In this document: positions 8,801-18,033 of the stretch, piece after piece
Layout: the number at the start of each line of letters is the position of its first letter
Numbering within the stretch: the first letter of the stretch is position 1
DNA from: Candidatus Scalindua sp.
Lineage (GTDB): Bacteria > Planctomycetota > Brocadiia > Brocadiales > Scalinduaceae
Assembly: GCA_031316155.1 (NCBI GenBank)
Contig: JALDRB010000002.1
Location: 186,001-250,000, forward strand
Reading direction: 5' to 3'
Length of the DNA stretch: 64,000 nt
Program-made: the position numbers and the translations under genes
The notes under the pieces: generated by a model
The model's database searches: none
What the model was told of the DNA's origin: nothing
What the model saw: the letters and a program-made list of their open reading frames with translations, nothing else

Positions 8801-8890
8801 TTACAAACTGGCCGAACAAGAACACATATGAAATTTATTCCTTTTTGGTTTTGGCTCGGCCAGTTTGGGAGGGTGAAATATGTTTGCGTT
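8801..8890 (+). repeat. Repeat E, copy 1
   Basis: ACTGGCCGAACAAG near the left and GGCTCGGCCAGT near the right form an interrupted inverted repeat. A second copy, diverged in the middle, lies at 61031-61113. Confidence 0.7.
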
Positions 8891-8945
8891 CATTTCGTGG
8901 TCATGATAGCATCGCAACTGTTATTTCCCTGAATTGAGTGGTATT

Positions 8946-9058
8946 TATACTAAAACCGATTTGGTTTTCGGTTTTATTGGAAACCAAATCTTGGTTGCAG
9001 TTATACTCGCTCAATTTTATACCGGATTTTATCCGAAACCCATTATCAGATGAGTATA
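8946..9058 (+). repeat. Repeat A, copy 4 (forward)
   Basis: Standard short-centre form, TATACTAAAACCG ... CAGATGAGTATA, with minor changes (ATACCGGATTTTATCCG). Confidence 0.85.
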
Positions 9059-9080
9059 TATCCTATATCGTATGAATTAA

Positions 9081-9206
9081 ATGTATAGGATTTCAATATT
9101 TCCTTATATTTTGCGCTGAAGGCGCAAGTTCAAAAGACCGTAAAAACTGCCATGGACGGCAGTTTTAGGGATTTTGGAAAAAGTTAGCCAGGATGGCCTA
9201 ACTTGT
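9081..9206 (+). repeat. Repeat B, copy 2
   Basis: Same three-hairpin order as copy 1. One extra A lies between the second and third hairpins (GGAAAAAGTTAGCC). It ends 82 bp before the next methyltransferase gene. Confidence 0.85.
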
Positions 9207-9287
9207 TAAACAAGCCGAGTGCCGGATCCTGTCTATCCCTCTTCCTGTACAGGAAAAAAGGCTCATTTACGACTGTAAAACAGTAAT

Positions 9288-10145
9288 ATGCACGAGACAA
9301 TGAAATACGTAAATTGTAACTTATGCAACAGTAACGAAACAACTCTCCTGTTTATCAAAGATGGTTATAAACACGTCAAATGTACTTCGTGTGGTTTAGT
9401 CTACGTCAATCCCAGGTCAGAGAATTCTCAAGAAACATTAGACAGTTTTTATACCTCGGGAGCAGATGCGGATAGTTTTATCGAAGGCCTCCTGAAAAGA
9501 GATTATTCTCTGAAAAGGCAGAAAATCTTTACTTCAGAGATAAACAAGATGGAAAGATACAGAAGAGTTAACAGGATTCTTGATATAGGGTGTTCGTTCG
9601 GTGGATTTTTACATGCAGCAAGAAATTGTGGCTGGGAAACGAAAGGGATAGAAACCGTCTCTGAAGTTGGTAAATACGGTAAAGAGTTGTATGATCTCGA
9701 TATCATTTTCGGGACACTGGAGGAATCAAATCTTGAACCTTCTTCGTTTGACGTAATCAGGCTCAACAATATCATAGAGCACGTGCCTGATCCCCTGGCA
9801 TTTTGTTCACAGATACATAATCTTCTCAGAAAAGGCGGACTATTAACCGTTGCGACAACAAACTTTGACAGTTTTTCTGTCTCAATTTGCGGTAAGGATT
9901 GGATTTACTTCGACGGACAGCATCATATCGTTCTCTTTACACCCACAACCTTAAGAAAACTCCTTCAAAGGAGTGGTTTTACAACCATAAACATGCATAC
10001 GAAAGGATTTCATATGAAGACCAATGATCATCACAGGAATCCGGTAAAAGAGAGGCTGTTCAAGATATCGGGAAAAATAATATCTCAATTTGTCGGCTTT
10101 ACAAACAAAGGTCACCGGTTAAAAGTCTGGGCGGAAAAGAGATAA
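9288..10145 (+). CDS. Zinc-ribbon class I SAM methyltransferase
   Basis: A 285-residue protein with an N-terminal CxxC pair (CNLC at about residues 10-13 and CTSC at about 32-35) that probably binds zinc, followed by a Rossmann methyltransferase: RILDIGCSFGGFLHAARNCG (SAM loop, about residues 95-115) and IRLNNIIEHVPDPLAF. This architecture is common for methyltransferases in O-antigen and sugar-modification loci. The ATG at 9288 is the first in frame. It is preceded by repeats A and B rather than a coding neighbour. Acceptor unknown. Confidence 0.82.
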   Translation: MHETMKYVNCNLCNSNETTLLFIKDGYKHVKCTSCGLVYVNPRSENSQETLDSFYTSGADADSFIEGLLKRDYSLKRQKIFTSEINKMERYRRVNRILDIGCSFGGFLHAARNCGWETKGIETVSEVGKYGKELYDLDIIFGTLEESNLEPSSFDVIRLNNIIEHVPDPLAFCSQIHNLLRKGGLLTVATTNFDSFSVSICGKDWIYFDGQHHIVLFTPTTLRKLLQRSGFTTINMHTKGFHMKTNDHHRNPVKERLFKISGKIISQFVGFTNKGHRLKVWAEKR

Positions 10146-10150
10146 TCTTA

Positions 10151-10240
10151 CCTCGATCAAGTGCATCCTGCACAACTCTTTCAAAATGGCTACAACGACA
10201 TCCATGTCATTGCTTCACGTCATTTTGGATAAGTGCTTCC
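10151..10240 (-). repeat. Repeat D, copy 1 (reverse)
   Basis: Contains ACGACATCCATGTC and the end CTCGATCAAGTGCATCCTGC. It is the reverse complement of most of 43861-43957. Confidence 0.65.
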
Positions 10241-10351
10241 GGACAAAAAATGTAATATATTGATTTAGCAATACTTAAAATGTTTTTCTTTATTTATATT
10301 AAAATCTCAATATCCATTTCTAACAAAGAATAAGGTTGTTATCATTTCATA

Positions 10352-10440
10352 AATTGGAATTTGGAACTTGTGATTTGTTTGTAGTTTGTAATTTGAGATT
10401 TGTAATTTATTAATTCCTGTATGGTTATGGCTCGTCCAGA
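10352..10440 (+). repeat. Repeat C, copy 1
   Basis: AT-rich unit with recurring TTTGTAATTTG / GAGATTTGTAATTTATTAA followed by CCTGTATGGTTATGGCTCG. Related copies lie at 30972, 34361 and 63274. Confidence 0.65.
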
Positions 10441-10462
10441 TCGGGAAACCGCGAATAGATCG

Positions 10463-11113
10463 TCAAGCCACTTTCTTTGCTACAACAATAATAGATTTCG
10501 TATAATCCATACCTATCAGACGATGGAGGGGGCCAAGAAAAGTTTTTTTGAAAAAGAATTTTAATTTTGAAGCATTATAGGTGCGATAAATTTCCTGAAC
10601 CTCAAGCCCTGCACGCAGACACAATCCACCGAGTTCCTCATAGCTGTAAGGGGTACGGTGAGTAGAATCCATAAGGTAACAGGATGGATTAAAAATGTTA
10701 GGAGTGCTGATAACCAGGTTTGCGCCCGGACACAACACTCTCGCACACTCTTTTATCAACTCTTCACCCTCGTGAAGATTAAGATGTTCGATAACTTCCC
10801 AGGAAATAATAAGGTTAAACCCATTCTGAACTTCATGCATGCTGCGGTAATCCGGATTAAGATCCGGATCAACATCCACCGTTTTGAAGGTAACATTCGC
10901 AAAAAACCTCTGTAAACGTCGTCCCCATTCCGAATTTCCTGCTCCAACGTCTAATACCCGTACTCCGTCATTCATCAGCGATTTAACAAGTTCAAGACGT
11001 TTCCGCAGAACAGGAACCTTCCATATAGAGTTATACCGCTCATGAATTGTATCACGGCTGCGAAATATGCTGGACCAGGAAATTTGCAAATCCTTTTGCG
11101 CTTTATCTGACAT
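10463..11113 (-). CDS. Class I SAM-dependent methyltransferase
   Basis: About 216 residues from the ATG at 11113 (MSDKAQKDLQISWSSIF). The frame stays open to 11149. The SAM motif is VRVLDVGAGNSEWGRRLQRF, followed by FKTVDVDPDLNPDYRS and LIISWEVIEHLNLHEGEEL, a clear Methyltransf_11/23 pattern. The Glu-His pair after the fourth strand is typical of the family. It is divergent from the glycosyltransferase operon downstream and probably modifies a glycan or lipid there. Which of the two starts is used is not certain. Confidence 0.8.
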   Translation of the reverse strand: MSDKAQKDLQISWSSIFRSRDTIHERYNSIWKVPVLRKRLELVKSLMNDGVRVLDVGAGNSEWGRRLQRFFANVTFKTVDVDPDLNPDYRSMHEVQNGFNLIISWEVIEHLNLHEGEELIKECARVLCPGANLVISTPNIFNPSCYLMDSTHRTPYSYEELGGLCLRAGLEVQEIYRTYNASKLKFFFKKTFLGPLHRLIGMDYTKSIIVVAKKVA

Positions 11114-11264
11114 GTTCTTATTTAAACGCAAAAAAGTGGCGGGAGTCAAGGGTATTTTACCTCTCGAACAACTCCTTTACTCTCTTTAATGACAGAATCA
11201 CTAATTATTACTTGATATTTTCTATTAACGAATCATAATACTGATTCCACGATGTATTTTTTCG

Positions 11265-11403
11265 TATACTAAAACCGATTTGGTTTTCGGTTTTACTGGA
11301 AACCAAATCTTGGTGAAGGTATCCCCGGACAAAAAGCGCCGAGGACTTTACTCGCTCAATTTTATCTCGGATTTTATCCGAAAACCATTATGAGATGAGT
11401 ATA
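11265..11403 (+). repeat. Repeat A, copy 5 (forward, long form)
   Basis: Long-centre form carrying GGTATCCCCGGAC...GCGCCGAGGACTT, nearly identical to copy 2 in opposite orientation. It ends 38 bp before the glycosyltransferase start at 11442. Confidence 0.87.
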
Positions 11404-11441
11404 ACAAATTGTGATAAATCTATTTTGAAAAGCAGAGTTCG

Positions 11442-12638
11442 ATGAAAATAGCCCTGAATATCTATAAATTTTTACCATCGAAGGGCGGTGGTGAGGGATA
11501 CCTTGCAGGTCTCGCAAATCAGTTGGCAGACCGGGGCCATGAAGTGCATGTTTTTGCGCACGATTGGGAAAGCCACAATAACCGCATACATTTTCATACT
11601 ATTCCGGCCATACGGTACCCGAAATTTCTTAAAGAGGTTTCTTTTGTGATAAATAGTATGAGAGCTATGAAGAAAGGGGATTTTGATATAATACAGGTAG
11701 TCGGCAGAGCGCTCGGAATGAATGTATTTAATCCTCACTGTGGTGTTGAAAGAGCATGGTTAAAACAGAACTACCTGGCAACAAAGAACCCTGTTTACCG
11801 GACACTCAAACGGATAGGCAGTTTTTTCAGCCTGAGACAGAATTTTATTTTATGGCTGGATAAACGACAGTATACTGATCCAAAAGTTTCCAGAATCATT
11901 GCCATTTCAGATATGATAAAGAACGATATACGAAAATACCATCATGTTGATCAACAAAAGATAGATGTTGTCTATAACGGGGTAAATATCAGGAGATTCA
12001 ATCCCTCCAATAGAAAAAATTTCAGAGAAGTTATCAGAAAAAGACTGTCTATCGGTGAAGAGTGTGTGATACTCTACATAAGTAATAACTTCAGGTTAAA
12101 AGGCCTCTCCACGCTGATAAGGGCTCTTGGAGAACTGAAACGGTCTCATAAAGACTTTAAGGCGCTGATAATCGGGAGAGGGAAGAAATCTTCATACTGC
12201 AAATTGGCAAAAAAACTTAATTGCATTGAAAACCTGATATTTTTAGGCCATGTAAATGAAATTGAAAAATATTATGCAGCATCTGATGTCTCTGTACACC
12301 CGACACTGTACGATTCATGCTCGCTTGTAGTTACTGAAGCTCTGGCAAGCGGCCTGCCTGTTATTACGACCATATATGACGGAGCGAGCGGCTTGATAGA
12401 TGACGGCATAGACGGCTTTGTTATGAGGGACCCTCTGGATTACAGGAAATTAGCGGAAAAGATAGCAGTTTTCTTTCATGAAGAATTACGACAGAAAGCT
12501 TCGGTTGCTGCTCGAAAAAAAGCTGAACAATATCCTGAAGAGGAGAATTGTGATAAGGTACTTAATGTGTACAGGGAAGTAGTAAACAACTCTGGCGAAA
12601 TCCATTCGACCCGTCGTCTTACCCATGTTCCAACCTGA
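11442..12638 (+). CDS. Glycosyltransferase family 4 (GT-B)
   Basis: A 398-residue GT-B enzyme. The N-terminal acceptor domain opens MKIALNIYKFLPSKGGGEGY with the glycine-rich loop of GT4, and the C-terminal donor domain contains VDVVYNGVNIRRFNPSN-like spacing (IDVVYNGVNIRRFNPS), VILYISNNFRLKGLSTL, and the E-x7-E donor motif in TEALASGLPVITT. Cytoplasmic or inner-membrane-associated, it transfers a sugar from a nucleotide donor to a growing LPS core or surface glycan. First gene of the long plus-strand glycan block. Specificity cannot be read. Confidence 0.87.
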   Translation: MKIALNIYKFLPSKGGGEGYLAGLANQLADRGHEVHVFAHDWESHNNRIHFHTIPAIRYPKFLKEVSFVINSMRAMKKGDFDIIQVVGRALGMNVFNPHCGVERAWLKQNYLATKNPVYRTLKRIGSFFSLRQNFILWLDKRQYTDPKVSRIIAISDMIKNDIRKYHHVDQQKIDVVYNGVNIRRFNPSNRKNFREVIRKRLSIGEECVILYISNNFRLKGLSTLIRALGELKRSHKDFKALIIGRGKKSSYCKLAKKLNCIENLIFLGHVNEIEKYYAASDVSVHPTLYDSCSLVVTEALASGLPVITTIYDGASGLIDDGIDGFVMRDPLDYRKLAEKIAVFFHEELRQKASVAARKKAEQYPEEENCDKVLNVYREVVNNSGEIHSTRRLTHVPT

Positions 12639-12684
12639 ATGACAACTTCTGGCAGGTTCTGACCGACTGCCAGCTATGCATTTC

Positions 12685-12762
12685 TGCCCGAACGTGCCGT
12701 TCCAGTTCCCGCCCGAATGTACCGTTCGGTAAAGGCAGGCTGATGGGTGTGTTTTACGGGCG
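12685..12762. repeat. GC-rich palindrome cluster (family G)
   Basis: CCCGAACGTGCCGTTC and CCCGAATGTACCGTTCGG occur here in tandem in an otherwise AT-leaning gap. The same word is nested in a repeat B copy at 27063-27096. Confidence 0.6.
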
Positions 12763-12819
12763 GACTGGCGGCAGGGGTAATTTGCAGTATTATGTGTGAT
12801 TAAAAAGAGGTGAGAGAGT

Positions 12820-13848
12820 ATGAAGGTGTTATTTTTAGTACAGGGAATTGATGTGGCCGCAAGCAGATATCGGGTTCTTCAATATCTGCCGTATTTAAAA
12901 GAACACGGTGTACTGCCAACCGTTCTCCCCTTTCCAAAAGGGTTTTTTAAAAAGATCAGATTATTCCACAGTATTGGTAAGTATGACATTCTGTTTATCC
13001 AGCGGAAAAGATTTACTTTTCCCTGGCTTCAATATATAAGAAAGACGGCAAAACACATAGTTTATGATTTTGATGACTCCGTCATGTACCGGAATTCGAT
13101 GGCAAAGAGTCCGGAATCAAAGTCACGGACAAGAAAATTTAAAAACATGATTAATTCCTCAGACTTCGTAATTGCCGGAAACGAGTTCTTAATGAGGAAG
13201 ACAATACCCTATAGAAAAGATGTCATAACCATCCCTTCTCCGATAGATATGAATCTGTATTCCCAGAAGAACTATTCAGAAAAAAAAGAGACTGTTACTC
13301 TGGGCTGGATAGGCGCACACGGAAGCATACATTATCTCGAAAAGATGAGGCCTATATTTGAAACTCTGGGGGCAAAACATCATAATGTGAGGCTAAAGAT
13401 CGTGTGTGATATTTTCTTTGACTGTGACAACATGGTTGTTGAAAAAAAGCTCTGGAGTGAGCAGGATGAGGTTAAGGATATCCAGAGTTTCGATATTGGA
13501 CTCATGCCACTTGTCGATGACCCCTGGTCGCATGGCAAGTGCGGGCTCAAAATATTACAATGCCTGGCAGCAGGTGTCCCCGTAATATGCAGCCCGTTCG
13601 GGATAAACAGGGAGATTGTTGAAGATGGCGTACAGGGCCTTTGGGCAAATACACAGGAAGAGTGGATAGAAAAACTGGAAATATTGATCAATGACAAAGA
13701 CCTTCGGGAAAGGATGGGGAGAGAAGGGAGAAAAAAAGTCTCCAGGGATTACTCAGTAGCGAAACATGCACCGCGGATGCTCAATATATTCCGGCGACTC
13801 GTGAATGATTCTTTCCATGAACCGTTAAAGAAAGAGGCAGCATATTAA
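12820..13848 (+). CDS. Glycosyltransferase (GT4-like)
   Basis: A 342-residue protein starting MKVLFLVQGIDVAASRYRVL, the N-terminal pattern of a GT-B subgroup that often lies in polysaccharide loci. It contains HIVYDFDDSVMYRN, a conserved acidic motif of these proteins, TLGWIGAHGSIHYLE at the start of the donor domain, and GLKILQCLAAGVPVICSPFG, the donor-binding motif with Lys in place of the usual first Glu. A ribosome site (AGAGGTGAGAGAG) precedes the ATG. Co-directional with the GT4 gene upstream. Sugar specificity unknown. Confidence 0.83.
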   Translation: MKVLFLVQGIDVAASRYRVLQYLPYLKEHGVLPTVLPFPKGFFKKIRLFHSIGKYDILFIQRKRFTFPWLQYIRKTAKHIVYDFDDSVMYRNSMAKSPESKSRTRKFKNMINSSDFVIAGNEFLMRKTIPYRKDVITIPSPIDMNLYSQKNYSEKKETVTLGWIGAHGSIHYLEKMRPIFETLGAKHHNVRLKIVCDIFFDCDNMVVEKKLWSEQDEVKDIQSFDIGLMPLVDDPWSHGKCGLKILQCLAAGVPVICSPFGINREIVEDGVQGLWANTQEEWIEKLEILINDKDLRERMGREGRKKVSRDYSVAKHAPRMLNIFRRLVNDSFHEPLKKEAAY

Positions 13849-13879
13849 TCTCTTAGAACTGTAGAGGAAATTTTTTTAC

Positions 13880-15388
13880 ATGAGAATACTTTTTATCTAT
13901 CCGAATATCAACGCGCAGGTCGGCTTTAATTTTGGAATCGTCTTCATTTCTGCTCTCCTGAAAAAACATGGGCACGAAACGAAGCTCATAAACCTGAATG
14001 AGAAATTATCCAAGGTGCCGGACAACAGGGAAATTCAAAAAATAATAGAAGAATACAAGCCACAATTAATCGGATTTTCCGTTGTTACTCCGCAATATCA
14101 ATATGCCTTGAAAATAGCGAAGCATATCAGAAGTTTTTGTGATATTCCCATTATTTGCGGAGGTATTCACGCCACCATGGTTCCTGAGGAGGTCATTAAG
14201 GAAGAGTGCATCGACTATGTCTGTGTAGGTGAGGGAGAAGAAACCGTCCTCGAATTAGTTACCAGCCTTGAAAAACAGATTGACACGAGACACATTGCTA
14301 ATTTATGGACAATGGATGGGGGGGAAATAGTTTCGAACAAAGTCAGACCCCTCCCGGATCTTGCAAAATTACCAAGAAAGGACTATGAGATCTTTGATTT
14401 TCAAAACATGATTGATGCAGAAAACGGCTGGGTTCGTCTCATGACCTCAAGAGGCTGCCCCTTTCGATGTACCTATTGCTTCAACCACTCAATTGTTGAA
14501 CGGTACAAAAACGAAACCGGCAGCACCGCAAAAGATCTTAATTACATAAGAAGGCATAGTGTTGACGATATCATGGATGAAATTAATTACCTGCTCACCA
14601 ATTATAAAAACATCACAACATTTATTTTCGATGATGATATCTTTACTTCGAATAAAACTTATCTGAAGGAATTCTGTAACAAGTATAAAAAATCGGTAAA
14701 AATTCCCTTCGTTGCAAATGCGCATATCAGGGCATTTGATGAAGAAAGGGCGCAGCTGTTAAAAGAAGCCGGATGTATGATTATTAAGTTCGGACTGGAG
14801 AGCGGGAGCGAAAGGATCAGAAGAGAGGTGCTCCACCGGCCAATGACCAATGAAGAGATCATCCATGCATTTGAGTGCGCCCATAAGTATGGTCTGCACT
14901 CCTCAGCATTTGTGATGTTTGGCCTCCCTTATGAAACGAAAGAGGACATATACGAAACGATCAAGCTTCTCGGCATCATTAAACCGGGCCGATTCAGATG
15001 GACAATTTTTTTCCCGTTTCCAAGAACAACTGCTTACGAGATCAGTAAAAAAGGAAATTTCATAAACTTTAATAAGATGAAAGAACTTGATAATTTCACC
15101 GATGATACGTGCCTTGATTTCGGAGAGGAACACAATCTCTTTATTTCAAGACTGCAGCGAACCTTTCCATGGTACGTCAATATGTATTGCAATAATTCGT
15201 CAAACGGTATCTTTTCGATTTTAACCAAAATGATAGAAAAAATTCCATCCCATGTATGGGATGGAATGAAAGATTTTATCATACCCTGTGACAGAGAGAT
15301 TTCACAGCTGTTGAAACAGGTAAACGTAGAACATTACACAATCAAATACAATTCATTTACCGCCGTGAATTCGAAATGGGACAGATAA
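13880..15388 (+). CDS. B12-binding domain radical SAM protein
   Basis: A 502-residue protein. Residues 1 to about 150 form a cobalamin-binding domain (ICGGIHATMVPEEVIKEECI, VCVGEGEETVLEL), and the radical SAM core carries the cluster motif SRGCPFRCTYCFN (CxxxCxxC, about residues 190-201), followed by FIFDDDIFTSNKTYLKEFC and KFGLESGSERIRREVL. This architecture is shared with class B methylases and other B12 radical SAM enzymes. Its location between glycosyltransferases suggests alkylation or rearrangement of a glycan or lipid, which is inference. The stop overlaps the next ATG by one base (TAATG). Confidence 0.87.
   Translation: MRILFIYPNINAQVGFNFGIVFISALLKKHGHETKLINLNEKLSKVPDNREIQKIIEEYKPQLIGFSVVTPQYQYALKIAKHIRSFCDIPIICGGIHATMVPEEVIKEECIDYVCVGEGEETVLELVTSLEKQIDTRHIANLWTMDGGEIVSNKVRPLPDLAKLPRKDYEIFDFQNMIDAENGWVRLMTSRGCPFRCTYCFNHSIVERYKNETGSTAKDLNYIRRHSVDDIMDEINYLLTNYKNITTFIFDDDIFTSNKTYLKEFCNKYKKSVKIPFVANAHIRAFDEERAQLLKEAGCMIIKFGLESGSERIRREVLHRPMTNEEIIHAFECAHKYGLHSSAFVMFGLPYETKEDIYETIKLLGIIKPGRFRWTIFFPFPRTTAYEISKKGNFINFNKMKELDNFTDDTCLDFGEEHNLFISRLQRTFPWYVNMYCNNSSNGIFSILTKMIEKIPSHVWDGMKDFIIPCDREISQLLKQVNVEHYTIKYNSFTAVNSKWDR
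15242..15267. repeat. Perfect 12-bp inverted repeat inside the radical SAM gene
   Basis: ATTCCATCCCAT, two bases (GT), then ATGGGATGGAAT. The arms are exact reverse complements, inside codons for KIPSHVWDGMKD. Confidence 0.8.
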
Positions 15389-16485
15389 TGAAGGCAAAAA
15401 AAATCCTGGTCAGGGCGCCAAACTGGGTTGGTGATGTTGTCATGGCAACTCCTTCTTTCAGATGTATCAGGGAAAACTTTAAAGATTCCCATATAACTTT
15501 GCTGATCAGGCAGAACTTAAGGGGCATAATAAATGATTCTCCCTGGTTTGATGAATTGATTGAATTGAAACCCGTAAAAAAGAGGAGTACAGACAGATAT
15601 TCTCTGCCCTTGGTAAATCATATCAGAGGTATCAGGAATTTTTTCTCTCTTGTGTATCAATTGAGACAGAGGAGATTCAGTCTGGGTATTATCTTCCCTA
15701 ACTCTTTCAGCTCTGCCTTAATTGCCTGGTTAAGCGGGGTTGGAAGGCGTGTCGGATACAAACGTGATAGTCGTTCTTTTTTGTTAACCGATGGCCTGGA
15801 GAGGACAACTGATAACGGCAAATTCCGCCCGATTTATATGGTTGATTATTATCTGAGATTGTGCGCACACGTTGGGTGTGAAATAAAATCCCGGGAGCCG
15901 GAACTCTTTATCAGTAAAACAAGTGAGAAGAGAGCAAATCAGTTATTCAGGAAATACCATTTCGGAGAGAAACCATATATCCTGATCAATCCCGGCGCTT
16001 CTTTTGGTACTTCAAAATGCTGGTATGCAAAAGAGTTTGCCAGGACTGCGGATTTATTGAAGGAGAAGACAGACTGTGAAATAGTTCTCGTTTGCGGACC
16101 GGGAGAAACCAGACTGACCGATGATATCGAGAAATTTTCAGAAAAAGGCCTGATCAATCTTTCTCAGGATTTTGTTTCCCTGGAGGTTCTTAAAGCCCTT
16201 GTTAAGAGAAGCATGCTCCTCTTAACTGTTGATTCTGGTCCCCGGCATTTTGCTGTCGCTCTTAAACGCCCAACGGTAGTATTGATGGGGCCTACTGATC
16301 CCAGGTATACAGAAACAGAACATGAAATTGGTGAGGTAATAAGGGAAGATGTTGATTGCTCTCCGTGCCATCTGAAGATATGTCCGACAGATCACCGGTG
16401 CATGACACGCATATCCCCCGATGAGGTTGTTAAAGCATGTATACAGGTATTAAAAAATCTTTGCGCTGATGTTAAGGGATGCTGA
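15388..16485 (+). CDS. waaF: Lipopolysaccharide heptosyltransferase II-like (GT9)
   Basis: A GT9 enzyme of about 365 residues. It opens KILVRAPNWVGDVVMATPSF, the N-terminal signature of heptosyltransferases I/II, and contains INPGASFGTSKCWYAKEFA and LTVDSGPRHFAVALKRPTVV, the donor-binding end. It transfers L-glycero-D-manno-heptose to the LPS inner core. The frame extends back to an ATG at 15376, but the ATG at 15388 overlaps the previous stop codon (TAATG) and gives the canonical start MKAKKILVRAP, so coupling to the radical SAM gene is likely. Adjacent rfaE genes make ADP-heptose, its donor. Confidence 0.88.
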   Translation: MKAKKILVRAPNWVGDVVMATPSFRCIRENFKDSHITLLIRQNLRGIINDSPWFDELIELKPVKKRSTDRYSLPLVNHIRGIRNFFSLVYQLRQRRFSLGIIFPNSFSSALIAWLSGVGRRVGYKRDSRSFLLTDGLERTTDNGKFRPIYMVDYYLRLCAHVGCEIKSREPELFISKTSEKRANQLFRKYHFGEKPYILINPGASFGTSKCWYAKEFARTADLLKEKTDCEIVLVCGPGETRLTDDIEKFSEKGLINLSQDFVSLEVLKALVKRSMLLLTVDSGPRHFAVALKRPTVVLMGPTDPRYTETEHEIGEVIREDVDCSPCHLKICPTDHRCMTRISPDEVVKACIQVLKNLCADVKGC

Positions 16486-16538
16486 GTACAGTGTACCCGA
16501 TCTAACGTTTTTCATCATCACCATAAAGGGTTAAAAAC

Positions 16539-17534
16539 ATGGAAAAGGATAAAGATTCATTTAAGGCGCTGATCAATAATTTTCACAATATAACGGTTGG
16601 CGTTATCGGTGATCTTGTTGCCGATGAATATGTATACGGAAGACAATTTAAGCTTTCACGGGAGGCTCCCGTAATTGTTGCAAAGTATGAAAATGAGGAG
16701 ATTCTCCCGGGAGGCGCAGGAAATATAATTAATAATGTTGTTTCTCTCGGAGCCTCTGTCTTCCCTATCGGTCTGGTTGGAAACGATGATAATGGGAAAA
16801 AACTCTTACACTATTTCACAAATCATAAAATCATTACAAAGGGAATTTTTACCTGCAATTCCAGAATAACCATAACCAAAACCAGATTTCTGGTTGGAGA
16901 TTCACATACCACCAAAAGGCAGGTAGTACGTTTCGACAGAGAACCTGATACCACCATGGACAGTAAAACAGAACAGAAAGTCATCGACTTTATTGACGCA
17001 ATTGAGGATAAGGTTGACCTGTGGGTTATATCTGACTATGGTTATGATATCATTACTCCATCCACCATTGAACGTATCAGGGAATTAGCAAAGAAAAAGA
17101 CCGTAGTTGCTGATTCCAGGCATAGAATTAAAGAGTTCAGAGGCGTAACCGTTATTACGCCAAACGAATCAGAAGCCGAAGAGGCTGCAAACAGAAAGAT
17201 ACAGAATCAGAACCATTTATATGAGGTGGGCGCTCAGCTTTTAAGGGAAGTAAATACCAGGGCAGTTTTAATTACCCAGGGGAATCAGGGAATGACACTT
17301 TTTGAAGAGGATGGAAATATTGAGCAGGTTCCCATCTGCGGCAAGAGTAACGTGATTGATGTAACAGGTGCAGGTGATACCGTCGCAAGTGTCCTTTCTC
17401 TCAGCATGGCATCAGGAGCCAGTTTGTCACAGGCGGCAAGATTGTCTAATTACGGGGCATCTATTACCGTAATGAAGAACGGACCGGCTACTATCAGTCA
17501 GACAGAATTACTTCAGGCAGTAAATAATCGGTAA
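16539..17534 (+). CDS. rfaE1: D-glycero-beta-D-manno-heptose-7-phosphate kinase
   Basis: A 331-residue PfkB-family kinase corresponding to the N-terminal half of HldE. It phosphorylates D-glycero-D-manno-heptose 7-phosphate at C1 in ADP-heptose synthesis. Visible motifs are GDLVADEYVYG near the N-terminus, LPGGAGNIINNVVSLGA (sugar-binding glycine pair) and VIDVTGAGDTVASVLSL with the catalytic Asp. The adenylyltransferase half is a separate gene 16 bp downstream, so this organism has the split rfaE1/rfaE2 arrangement. Preceded by heptosyltransferase. Cytoplasmic. Confidence 0.92.
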   Translation: MEKDKDSFKALINNFHNITVGVIGDLVADEYVYGRQFKLSREAPVIVAKYENEEILPGGAGNIINNVVSLGASVFPIGLVGNDDNGKKLLHYFTNHKIITKGIFTCNSRITITKTRFLVGDSHTTKRQVVRFDREPDTTMDSKTEQKVIDFIDAIEDKVDLWVISDYGYDIITPSTIERIRELAKKKTVVADSRHRIKEFRGVTVITPNESEAEEAANRKIQNQNHLYEVGAQLLREVNTRAVLITQGNQGMTLFEEDGNIEQVPICGKSNVIDVTGAGDTVASVLSLSMASGASLSQAARLSNYGASITVMKNGPATISQTELLQAVNNR

Positions 17535-17550
17535 TGATAAAGGGGGCTGT

Positions 17551-18033
17551 ATGACAGCAGAGATAATACGAGACCATACTCTATTACGAACCACTATTGA
17601 AAGGCTTAAAAAACAGGGGAAAAAAATAATATTTGCCAACGGATGTTTTGATATCCTTCATGTAGGCCATGTCAGATATTTACAAGAAGCTAAAACCCTC
17701 GGTGACGTGCTCGTTGTTGCCGTAAATAATGATGCGTCAATGAGAGCTTTAAAGGGTAAAGGCCATCCTTTCATGCCGGAAGATGAGAGAATGGAGATAT
17801 TGGCAGCTTTGCGGTGTGTTGATTATATTACCCTTTTTTCTGAAAAGACGGTAGATAATCTCCTCTTACACTTGAGGCCCCAGGTACAGGCAAAGGGTAC
17901 CGATTATACCGAGGAAACGGTACCGGAAAGAGAAACTGTCCTGTCATACGGTGGTGAAATTGCCATAACGGGTGATAAAAAAACGCATTCAAGCTCATGG
18001 GTAAAAAATGACTTACAACACAAAACCAATTAA
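17551..18033 (+). CDS. rfaE2: D-glycero-beta-D-manno-heptose 1-phosphate adenylyltransferase
   Basis: A 160-residue nucleotidylyltransferase corresponding to the C-terminal half of HldE. The signature FANGCFDILHVGHVRYL contains the H-x-G-H motif (HVGH). VAVNNDASMRALKGKGHPF and RPQVQAKGTDYTEETVPER complete the family pattern. It converts heptose 1-phosphate and ATP to ADP-heptose, the donor for the WaaF-like enzyme upstream. A GGGGGCTGT ribosome-like stretch precedes the ATG. Its 3' end overlaps the next frame by 26 bp. Confidence 0.92.
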   Translation: MTAEIIRDHTLLRTTIERLKKQGKKIIFANGCFDILHVGHVRYLQEAKTLGDVLVVAVNNDASMRALKGKGHPFMPEDERMEILAALRCVDYITLFSEKTVDNLLLHLRPQVQAKGTDYTEETVPERETVLSYGGEIAITGDKKTHSSSWVKNDLQHKTN

